Below the pieces are notes generated by a model. It saw nothing but the letters and a program-made list of their open reading frames with translations, ran no database searches and had not been told where the DNA came from. This document shows, one piece after another, positions 23,895 through 36,000 of a stretch of 36,589 bases of DNA. Position 1 is the stretch's first letter. Every line of letters starts with the position of its first letter. This DNA is from Saccoglossus kowalevskii (lineage: Eukaryota; Hemichordata; Enteropneusta; Harrimaniidae), in the NCBI RefSeq assembly GCF_000003605.2, contig NW_003128864.1:58200-94788 (forward strand). Reading direction: 5' to 3'. The position numbers and the translations under genes were made by a program.

Positions 23895-24040
23895 AATAAT
23901 AAGGTTATTACGAAGATAACTCAAAGTATGCATGAAGACAGTACGCCATCAAATCGACCTCTGCTGCGCGTTGGTCGATACTCACACTGTACTGTCTTCG
24001 TGCATACTTTGAGGTATCTTCGTAACAACCTCATATTATT
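23895..24040. repeat. 146 bp near-perfect palindrome (foldback), in the likely VARP 3' UTR
   Basis: The left arm 23895-23944 and right arm 23989-24040 are inverted copies differing by about four substitutions and a 2-base indel. The shared core is TACGAAGATA then CTCAAAGTATGCA and GAAGACAGTAC. The 44-base loop holds a further inverted pair (TCGACC and GGTCGA). It starts 54 nt beyond the VARP stop codon on the minus strand, so the mRNA could fold it into a long hairpin. It may be a small foldback transposon. Flanking target duplications are not obvious. Confidence 0.85.
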
Positions 24041-24094
24041 CATACACTTGACACATGAAATATGTGTAATTAATCATCAAGATTCAGTAATTCA

Positions 24095-27000
24095 TCATTC
24101 GAGTTCATCATGGGTGGCATAACTATCATCATTATCAGAAAGTAAATCATGTATTTCCTGTTCTAGAGTAGCTATGTCAGGTGACGAAGTGGCCAAGTCA
24201 GGTGATGCATTAACCATGTCAGGTGATGCATTAACCATGTCAGGTGATAAAGTAGGTGTATCAAGAGGTGAATCTTGAATCACCCTGCCAAACTTCCTAA
24301 CAGAAGGGGGTGTATCTTTTGCAAAACGATTTTCATCAAACTCAAGTTCAAAACCATCAGTTTTCCTTTCTATAGTCTGGTATGCATTTGTGCAGTCCCT
24401 TGTAATAGCAAAATGTTTCAGAGCAGATGTATCCTTGGATAACGCAACATCTGCACCAGCAGTGGATTCATTGCCAACAGTTGAACCTTCAGAATATTTT
24501 TCATTCTCTGCGGCGACAATCACAGATTCGGGGGTTGAAGGACTTGAAGCAACACTCCCCCGTGAAACCCCTTCATGTGAACCCTTCACTGGATCAAAAT
24601 AAACATCCATTTCTTTTTCAGCTCCGTTTGACCTGGTGGTCTGTTCCACATCCGCTATCGCACTCCTTTGCTTGTTTGAAGTCCTTTCATCTTTCATAGT
24701 ACTGAAACTACGGAAATTGTGACTTGGACTATCAACATCGGATATATTAACATATTCATCGTCTGAGTTCACTGGGCTGCCAATTTCAAAGCTGGTAGAC
24801 CTCTTTATATTCAGGCTATAATTTTGTGCATCTGGCTTGGTGCTTTGTATATCCTTGGGCATATAAGGTATACTTCTGTCATCAACATCAACTTGTTTTA
24901 ACGACTTCCGATCAAAATTACAAATTGCCATCTGTAAGACATTTATATAAAAAATAATCATTTCAAATTAAAGAGCGAAAATGTTACTGACTTAATCTGT
25001 TAGTAAAGAGATAACTGTGCAATCAAAAAACATGTGCATTACATTATAACGATATTCACTCTGACAGGCAGGGTTAGAAAAAACATGTGAAAAGATGATG
25101 CAAATCAGGAATAAAATTTGAAACAAGTGACCTGACTGTGGTAATAGCTCCACTGTCTCTATAAAAGACGGTCAACAAAATGATGTGGAAATTGCCATGG
25201 TAATTGTAATTGGAAGCACAATGCTTCTTACTAAATCACCACTATGGCATTCATAGCATTGTTGCCAGAGTACAGTAATTGTTAACACATCGAAAATAAC
25301 AATTTTTACCAAAAATGAAAAAAAAAGAATATTGTCAGAAAATTAACAAATTTCCAAAAAGAAGTCAATAATATCATTTTTTTTTACCAAGTGACAAAAA
25401 TATTTGCTAAAAAAAAAAATTGAAGAGATCATCATGAATTGAACAAAATCTGACAGAGGTCCATCCTAGTCCCTACACACCAAGTGTCAATGTAATCGGC
25501 TGGCTACTTTTCAAAAAGAAGTTTACACTAAAAGTTGATGGATGAAGATGGTAAGTCACCTATATGAACAGCTTTACCCTATCATCTTCCATGACAAGAG
25601 AGCTAAAAAACTGAGTTGATTATATTGTCAGTTTATTGTAGGCATTACACATGGCACTCATAACGCAATGTTTGCTTGTTTTCAAACACAAATGTAACAA
25701 TTATATCAAATGAAATAGCACAATTACAGAGCTTGTATCTGGTTCAGTTGGCATGAAGAGATGGACTTTCTCACCTGATGTTTCAGATATCCATCTAATC
25801 GAGGAGCACTCATATCTCGAGTAATAGTTTTCTTCAAGTCTTTCTTCTTGTCAAAAGTCTGAATAGATTCACCAAGTTCTTTTATTTGAACCACGTCAGA
25901 TTCCTCAAATGCCTTAAATAAATCCCTCATGCTTAGGTGTCTAGTAGGTGAACCTGAAATCGCTGAGAAATGCTGCAGTGTGTAATGGCGAGTTGCTACG
26001 GTGACATATCATTTACATTAACAGAGACATGACTCAGATGCACAGTCAGGTTATCACAACTTCATATTATATTGCCACAACAAACACTACTACATGTATC
26101 ATGCACTTATCGGTAAGTGAAAACAGCATGTACCTTGTGTCATTGGGTATCTATGCATTTCTTATCAAGTCAGGTACTCAGATATATTCAATATATGGAA
26201 GCAACACACATGCATAATTAAGTACTGTGGAATACTTTATTTTTGCTGGAATTAATTTTCGCTTAAAAGGCTTTTTGTGCATTTGGCTTGGAATTTATTT
26301 TCACTGATTTTTGATGAATTTAATGTGAAATATAGAAAAAAAATACATTTGCTGGATTTTATTCTCACAGAATCATCCCTTCAGCGAAAATAGCGAAAAT
26401 AAAGTATTCTACAGTAGTCTATTAATTATGGTGTAACTAAGTGGACCTAATTCTGGAACACACCGATCTGATCCAAACTGTACACATGCCGTGTGATAAA
26501 AGACTTGTATTGTGCCTGTCACAGGTCAGGTCTGTAGATCATCCCATTTCACTTACCCATCAACTTAGCCTCGTGTTTTGCTATCAATGCTTTCTTTGAA
26601 CTTGAACTTTGTCTGTCTTGACTCGGTGACTGGGATAGATAGCTTCCACTTTTACTTGGTGATCTTGATAAACTGTTAGCACTTGGTGAGGTACTGTATT
26701 CACCGCTTGATTCAAAAAAGCCATCTTCTGCATCTTCCAATAACAGTGTGACATCCTCATTCTGTAACAGGATGAAAAAACACATGTCATTGCATGAGGT
26801 TGGTACATTTTGTACCATAAGAAAATCACAAATATGAAATTGATCTTTGGAATATTAATCATGCGTGTAGAGGTTGTCAATTATTGTTTAGACACAGTTG
26901 TGTTACACAAATATTCTTAGTATACCATTTATGACATTTATTGACAAATTGCTGAGAAATAGAAATTATTATGTAATAATTGAGAGGTGTTAGATTCATT

Positions 27001-30000
27001 AGAAGTCCACGTTTTAGCAGAATATGATTTGCTGCTGTTTGGCCATTAAAAACTCAGGAGAGGTGAACTACTGTGCTATTTTATTTTCATAACTAAGCTT
27101 TGAGCAAGATTAGGTTTAACACAATGATATTTTGAGGGTGAGTAGGTGGTTGGGTGCTTGAGTGCAAAACAGTTTCCCAAACATAAAACTGTCATATTAC
27201 TGGTGAACAGCCAGCTCCAGGAATCAAACCCAGAACCTCCCTGATGTTAGGGCAAACATGCTCATCACTATACCATTGCCCAAATTAACAACAGCTATAT
27301 TTGCTTGCAGCTTTCAACAAAATCCTGTGAAAAACAAAGCAAATACTCTCTCAGAATGTAGTTGTCACTGAATCAAGCATTTGGGACTGAATCAAAGAAA
27401 TTGCTGATTCATACTTTATTACTAAGTGTTTTGTGACATCATTCAATAACAAATTCTTACCTGAGATAATTGTGATGGTGTGAGTTGTGCCTTGTTCCTC
27501 GCTGTAATATTGGCACCAGATTCAAGTAATAACCTCACCAAAGGTAAATGATTCCACTTTGAGGCTTCATGTAAAGGGGTGTTGCCTCTATGATTAGTAA
27601 CATTCACACCAGCACCATTCTGTCAAATTAAGAACCATATAATAAGCTGTGTATAAAAACTGAAGACCTAATTGACTGGTACACGTTTATCTTGAAAATT
27701 TGATACAATTCAACTAGCATTGATAAACTACAAATGATGACAAACGTTACCTGTAGGAGGAGTTCAGCAGCTTCCATATGACCATTCTGACAGCAGAAAT
27801 GTAATGGGGTGTTACCTTTGCCATCTCTAGTGTTACATTTAGCACCATGGTTTAGCAGTAAAGTGATGACCTGTAAACAAACAAAGAAACATACAAGTCA
27901 AACATCATTCACAGTTCTCAGTTCACCTACATATAATAACCAGATCAGAAACAGAGAACTATGTACCATCGTGTTTATCATACGATTTCACTTCTATGAT
28001 AAAATATTTGAATTTTCTGTGCAAATAAGGGGCATTCAGCACCCTGCATTTACTCATGTAAGACTTTATGTTTAATGCAAGAATTGTGTTTTAGATATTT
28101 TCACTTGTGAGAACTCACCATTGGTCTATTATACTGTGCAGCTAAATGAAGTGGTGTACATTGCTGTGTTTTGTTTCTACAATTCACATTGCCAGCTCTG
28201 CGTATAAGCAGAGAGACTAGGGAGTCATGTCCATGGGCAGCCGCAACATGTAATGACGTCAAACCATTATGATTGGCCGAGTTTGCATGGATCACAGAGT
28301 TTGCTGCAACTGAAGTACGCTGTGAAGGAAAGAAGATAACAGTCACCCTGAGATTGTGAAATGCCAACCACAATACCATGGGTTAAAGATTTAGTAGACT
28401 CAAACTGACTGACTAAATACTGTAAAATACTTTATTTTTGCCTGGAAAATTATTTTCGATGTTTTGCTGAAGTGATGATTCAGTGAAAATAAAATCTAGC
28501 AAATATACATTTTTTCCTATATTTTACATTCAACTCCTCAAAAATCGTTCAAAATAAATTCCATACAAAACACCCAAATTGTCTTTTCAGCGAAAATTAA
28601 TTCCAGCTAAAAATAAAATATTTTACAGTAAGATACAGACGCTATGCTAAGAATCATTACCGTAAAATTTGTATTAGAAGCCACATCCCTAATAGAAGTC
28701 GCACCCATTCTTTTTTAATAATTGATAACCACAAATTCCTGATTTCTTGTATGTGTACATACTCTAATAAAAGCCACATCCCATTTGTTGCATTGTATCA
28801 TTTTAATAGAAGCCGTGGTTTCTAATACAGATTTTACAGTAGTACTGTAATGCAGCAATATATCAGCAAATAATAATTATTTATTTGATTGTTCAACTAT
28901 AAGTAAAATCTTGGTTTTCAATATGTGAATATTTTGGATTGGAAATTAAATTTTATTCTTATTTTCAACAATATTCTATTATGCCAAAAAATCAGTTTGA
29001 AAACTGCTTTTTGTTTTTTGCGTACCAGTGTAGTGCAACACATATTGGATGAGTTCTCTTTAGAATGATACGACTCCTAGTATTGTCGCATATATTCAGC
29101 AACTTGTTTGTAATTGTAAATTAGTAAATATTAAGATGTGATAATATACCACATTTCATGTACAGTGTAAACAGAAAACTTAGGAGTTGGCTAAAACTCT
29201 TTTAAATAACCCAAAAATGCTTGATAAAATGTTGCCATCACAAATCAAGCCATGAAAAACCTGAAAATAATTTGTTGTTCTTATTGCATCAATTGGGTGT
29301 ACAATTAATTTGTTAACTTACAGTGGTTATACAATCAGTGGGTCAAAAGCACAGCTTTGATCAAACAAATAAATATATATGAAACATACTCACCTTCTGT
29401 AAAGACTGACACTTCTCACATTGACACAAAGGATGACATAGTTTGAATTTGCTCGGAGACATAGAACCGCTATCATTGTCATCATCACTTTCGCTGTCAC
29501 TTAACCAACCTAACTGATATCTTACAAGCTGTATATCATTATCAGCTACTGCCTTCAATAATCTCAAAACCTATCAAGATGAAAATTTAAATTAATACAT
29601 GAGTTTAGTACCTGATAACCAACGATGTTTTTTTAATTTACAAGAATACTAATTTGATTATAGATTATAGTCGAAGGAATCTGCAACATTTCTATTAAAT
29701 TAACTTATCCTTATTTCATACGTTTATTTCCCATACACACATCTTGTTGGAACAATCTCCTTGTTATATTTAATATAGAATACCTGTTTTTCCCTGGCTT
29801 GTTCAATTGCTGACATAGCATTCTTTGCTGCTTGTGACGGGGATACTTGGATCTGCTCAAACATAGAGGGTTTTCTTGTTTTGTGTAACACTGTACTCGC
29901 AGTAGGTGGACTGGAAGGCTGAATTAAAAAAATAACAGTTATGTTATTTGCTCAATTAGTAGCACTGTTTAGTTAGTTAATGATTTCCATAAATAACATA

Positions 30001-33000
30001 ATCATGTAGAGCTTATATTTAGTGAGCCATCAACACAACCAGGAAGGAAGGAGGGTAGTTGTCATTGGAACTCGTACAAAGACATCATGAGAAAATCTGG
30101 CAATGCTAAAATGAAGACGACTTACACTGATTGGTTCATTGTCTTTATCAGATGCATTCATTATAGATCTTGATACTTTGACATTATGTGCACATAGCAA
30201 TGGAGTTTCTTTTCTACGATTCAGAGCCTCCACCGAGGCATTCTGCTCCAAAAGGATATCCACTATTGTCTCTGTAATGGGAAAAGACAGTTTAAATAGA
30301 TGCATCAGTTATGTATGTGTCATACAGCATTACATCATGCTACATGTATTAATTATTCATGTGGTCATTCAGCCAAACAGAGACATAATAAATACCACAA
30401 GAAAATAAACACAGTGCATTTTTAAAAGCAAATGATCAGAACTCATTGTTCAATAGTTTGTGTGCTACTTTGTTGTCATTTCAAATAATAGTAAATTGAT
30501 GCAATCATAGCAAACACAATTGATATTCAAATGAATATTCAAATTTAGATGCAACAATTGAATTGTCAATACATCAACATAATCCCTCTACAGGTTACAA
30601 TGTTACAGGTAATGTTTTTTCAGGTGTAATAGACACTCAAAATCCATAAATGTATTAAGCATTCTTACCATATCCCCATCTGGATGCATGATGCAATGGA
30701 GTATCTCCTTGTAGATTAGCAGCATTCACGTCCACGGGGACCACAGCACCATCAAAATACACAATAGCTTTGACACACTGCAAAGGAGAGAGATTTTCAA
30801 TCAAAATTTAATGTGTGTATTATACAATGTTTATACAATTCTCATCAGAATGCAATACAATACTTACATCTTCATGTCCATTAGCGCAACATAAATGCAA
30901 TGGTGTGTTACCATCATTGTCAGCCATATTGCCATTGGAACCATAGTCTAACAGTAGAAGCTGTAATACAGGAAACACAATGTAATGTTAAATGGGGTCA
31001 TGTACAAGTTTTTAACTTAGTTATGTTACATCAATCGTTGAAACGGCTTGTATACTGGTGTGTGTAACAAAGCTATGACAGACAAAAAGAAAACTGGGTC
31101 TTTATTTAAGAAAATGCCAAACTCAATGTTAAGATTTAAAACTCATAAATATGGCAACATCATAACATACATTACATTGCACAGTCAAGGCTAGTCAAAT
31201 ACTTGGGATTAAAATAATGACTAGTAACCCAGCCCTGCATGGAATTCAATTACAAAACACTGCAACACATAGAATTGAGACATTAAAATAAATATTAATA
31301 TAAATTTACTTACTGTCACATTTTGATGTCCTTTTTGACAAGCTAAATGCAACGGTGTTGAACCATGATAGTCTGTTGCATTAACAACGCCACCTCTCTT
31401 CACCAACAGTTCTAATATCTTGGCTTGGCCTATGAATATATCAATTAAAACACATCAGTTTGTGCATGTTACCTGTGTGAATGTTAATTACATATGCACA
31501 TATCATTAATATATCTCTGTATATTATATCTACAATCAAGGAGCGGCATACAAATAAACAACTACATTAAAATAACATGGGTACATACCGAATGTAGCGG
31601 CCATATGTAATGCTGTGCACCCTCTATCATCCCGGGAAAATGCAGTAACTGCTGTGGGATCATTTCGTTTTCTACAGAACAGATATGTATAAACATAAGA
31701 CAATGCCCACAGTAATGTTATTAGCAATATTTAGCAATGTTGATGGCTACTAGTATACAGCAAACTTGTAAGGCTCCCATGACAAATTGGTGAACTTATA
31801 TTACTTTAAAATCAATAAAAAAAACCAAACTGTCTAAATGGCATATATTATATGTTTTAGACATGATTACACAAATTGTGTAATTACAGTTAAAAACTCA
31901 GGATACATACTACATTAATGAGTTTCACAATAAACAATATAATTGTTATCACAAGAATAATATATTCATTTCAGAAGTCTTACATTGTAATAAGTTTTTC
32001 ACATTTGACACATGAACACAATGGATGACACATTTTTTCAGCCAGCATATTCTCATCTTTAGACGTCATATGCAGCATCCTCTCAACATCTTGCATTCTA
32101 CCCTCTTTAATATGCTGAAAATTTAAATGCGAAAACGCTGTGTATGTTGGTGATATGTTGTGCATATAATATTTATTCAATAATAGAGGTCTCCAGCCTA
32201 GTGGTACAACAAATATACATATCATAACGTGCTAGAGGGTGAGTTAATATGTCCAGCATTTACAGTAGTAAGTTATTTCTGACCTTGTATTAAAAGACAT
32301 TATTTCATAGTTAACAGAATTTGTGTATTAGACCGACGTTCATTGTATATGAGACATAATAAGTTATGATATGATATGATATGATATGATATATGATATG
32401 ATATGATATGATATGATATGATATGATATATGATATGATATGATATATGATATGATATGATATATGATATGATATATGATATGATATGATATGATATGAT
32501 ATGATAAGATATGATATGATGTGATGTAATATATGAAAACAGGTAGCAACTTATTTTGCTAGTAGCAAACTTGATCTCATCCAGTTTTTGGATGCTTTCA
32601 CAGATTATACTAGTAAATATAATGGCATGTCCACTGCTTGCACACTAGAATATATGACAATAGGTGTAATAGTCAACACTGTATTTGTGTTTTGTTATTT
32701 ACTGCCATGTTTCATGCATCATATAAATTACTGTGTTGTAGAAACAACACAGAATGTAGCATCCATGGCATATGTAAAGAGTAACTGGTCATGTTACTTT
32801 ATCAGTCCTTGGTTGTATTGAACCATAATATTCTGTGACTATATTTATTGCAGGTTTCCACAACATAAACAACCTAATAAATGCGTACTATGTTTTGTAC
32901 TCACTTCAAACAATACATCTATACTTGGTGTAGTTTCGCCATCATGACTATCCTGTCGTTGCCATGGCATTTGCACAGATGGTGCTGCTGACATCTGTAA

Positions 33001-36000
33001 TTTAGGTGACATGCTTCTCTCAGATAATATTTCAGACACGTGACCACTGCGTACATGCTCCACAGCGGCTTCTATTGATGCTACATAGAAGCTGAAATAG
33101 AGATTTATCAACAATATTTTCAGTCTGCACAATCACCACATTATAATCACAAAACATGTACAGTATGTTGTGAAATAACAAGTATACTTGTTGGTAGACA
33201 TAACATTTCTAAATCCATCACACTTTGTATGACATAATTTAATTCAACACAACTAGAGTATGAAGTAGCATAAATGATGACATATTGCTCGCATGCTTTA
33301 CTTATAACAGGTTTACCCTGCCAATGACATATTTCACCTTTGACCTTTTCATCACCTTTTATGCCCTTCAACAAAGTGTTTGCCATGGCATGTTCTCTCA
33401 CTATGCAGGTTGTAATACAGACTAAATTGTTAGGAACATTATTTTTCAGTTTAATAACAAACTATTATTTTCAGGATTACAACTTACCCAAATTCATCAT
33501 TGGAAGGTTTTGAAAATCTGAAATTTTGCATGTAAGTAAGATTAGCCAACCAGTTTGGGATTTCAGATTTCACAACTAAAAACACCAGTATAGGAAGTAA
33601 ATCATCTGTTGTGATTGGAGCAATGGGAACTAGAAAAAATAAAAATATAAAATTCAATTCAATCCCTGTGCATTTTATCTATAATGATTTATTTCGTTAT
33701 ACTCTAGCCAATGAAAACAATAGTGAATGGCAGCCAATTAAAACCCATATCACTGTCACTGACCAACAGTCCAATATATTCAGTCATTTGATTGATGTAA
33801 TGGACCTCCAGCATACTGGATCCTAAATAAAATTTTCTCCACAATACCAATATTTGTCTTAGGCAAAAAAAAAAAATTATTTGAATAAAATCACACTAGT
33901 GATTGTATACTGTAAAAAGATTAATTATTCACTGGATTTTAATTTTGCTTATTTCGCTGACTGGAAAATGCGCTAAATTAAAATCCAGTGAATATGTAAA
34001 ATTTAGCATAGAACACATTATCTAAATGATAAAACCGTGAATTTGAAACCCACTGAATACACCTGAAATGGTAAATCAGCGACATTTAAACCCAGTGAAA
34101 ATTAGTCACTTTACAGTACTTGATATGAAAAATATGAGCTCTGTATACTACAGTTCATGAGAAAAATTCTTCTTCTGATTCTATTGATTACTTTAAAGAT
34201 ATAGAGATCCACTGGCCAATTAGTCAGTGATACTATCTTCTCAGAAACTTTGTGTTAGTTTCACAATAATCCTATCAATCAACACATCTTATTGTGAACG
34301 ATTGCAATCTCATGAACATCACAGAATATGCATTCTCTATCATGTCTGCTATGTACCGTATATGCATTACAGGTAACAGATTCTCACCATTTTTGGCTCT
34401 TCGCAGTGAAGCATGTGTAATGGTCATAACTGTTCTCCTGAGGCAATACAACTTTTCTAATGGTGTACAAAATTTATTGAGAAATGAGAGTTCTCTTCTT
34501 GCTCTCGGTACATTCTGAGTAAACTGTGGTCTTATACCAAGATCTTTGAGTTGTAATTCGGCTAGATTCCGTGTAATCTTATTCAACTCAGCATCCTGGA
34601 GAAATAAGAAACAACTAACAATTTAGTGTCACATCATCTGTGTTTACAGCTCATTGAAATTCTGCAAATCTTTAATTTATGTGATCAGTGTGTGGCAAAC
34701 ATGGTATTAAGTTTGAAAGATAGTTTGAAAGAAGACAGACATTGAGATGGGGAATAATTACACTTACCTCTCTAGCAACATAAGTACTAACAGCTTTGAA
34801 CACTTTCTTGAAGACTCCATTCATTACATATGTTTCCATAGCAACCTTTAAGTTATCCATAAAATTTCTATTTTGCTTGACAGCTTTTCTCTAATTACAA
34901 AATTAAAAAAAAATAGAACACAGATTAAAACAAGCATTGCTGAATTTGAATTATGTAGCCTCTTTTGTGGGTGAGGTGGGAGAAAAATTAATTAATCTTA
35001 ATTCCCTATAACATGATGAAGAAATGCACTATATCAGTTAATAATAATCTCCATTGTTTCATTGCATTCACAAAATATCATACTGGTATTACTGTACAAA
35101 CTTTGCTCAACAGTTTCAGTAAGATATGAACTCATTTGTGCACAAATTTTAAAGGTCCGCTGAATTGAAAAAGTGGTTGCATTGATTTTTGTACCAAGCA
35201 TCCAGTGTTACTTACATGATGACCATCTTTGAGTGCAGTCTGTACTGACTTTGTAAATATTGCATTGACAGCATCTATACAGTACCGTAAAGACTCTGCT
35301 TCAAGTCTTTGGTACGTATGGTTAAAGAAATCCACCATCTCATCAACTTGTCTTTGAGAACGCTTACTGACTGTAAATGAGTATACAAGTATGAATACAA
35401 CATTTTATAATAAGCCTATAGATTTTATGCATGTCGAAGAAGTACAATAACACATGCATAGGTAAATATAATGCTGGTTAAATGAACACAGGTACAAACA
35501 GTCTTTGAACGATGTAAACAAAAGTTATGGTTAAAGTAACGATTGAAAAAAATTCTCTTACCTCGCTGTCCCCACAAAAAATCAGCACAGTCTTCAAGAC
35601 TATCTAGATTAACTAGATAAGGATGATCCCCAACATCAACTGATATAAAAGAAATACAGACTTATAAGATATTGTACAGACGAATCTCTCAAATACAATG
35701 CACCGACATTATTGTATTATAAATAAAGACTATTTTACCTGTACCACCTTCAAGTGGTTGATCGAGGCAAAGAACTCTGAAGCTCTCATCTCGGCTATTG
35801 AAGAAAGTTTCTTCAAACAATACTCTTACCTGAAAATAATAGTGACAAGAATCAATTATTTTTTTAAACACAGACCATTTTAAGTTTTACATTATTTATG
35901 TGTTTTGATACAGATGATACATGTAGAAATAATATGTTAAGTACATTGTTATTATTAACTTAATGTGGTAGTTGTTTTTACTTACTGATTTGACTTCTTT

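Larger units (their letters stand above)
24095..26761 (-). other. ANKRD27: VARP C-terminal tail (three exons, Ser/Asp-rich)
   Basis: Exons 26761-26557, 25953-25775 and 24931-24095 give about 406 residues, against roughly 165 after the ankyrins in human VARP. The first is Ser-rich (SLSRSPSKSGSYLSQSPSQD). The second is charged (MRDLFKAFEESDVVQIKELG, then KKDLKKTITRDMSAPRLDGY). The last is a long, low-complexity, acidic exon with a short SPD repeat and ends EIHDLLSDNDD to DELE and the stop at 24095-24097. The tail is predicted disordered by composition. I recognise no domain in it. Confidence 0.8.
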
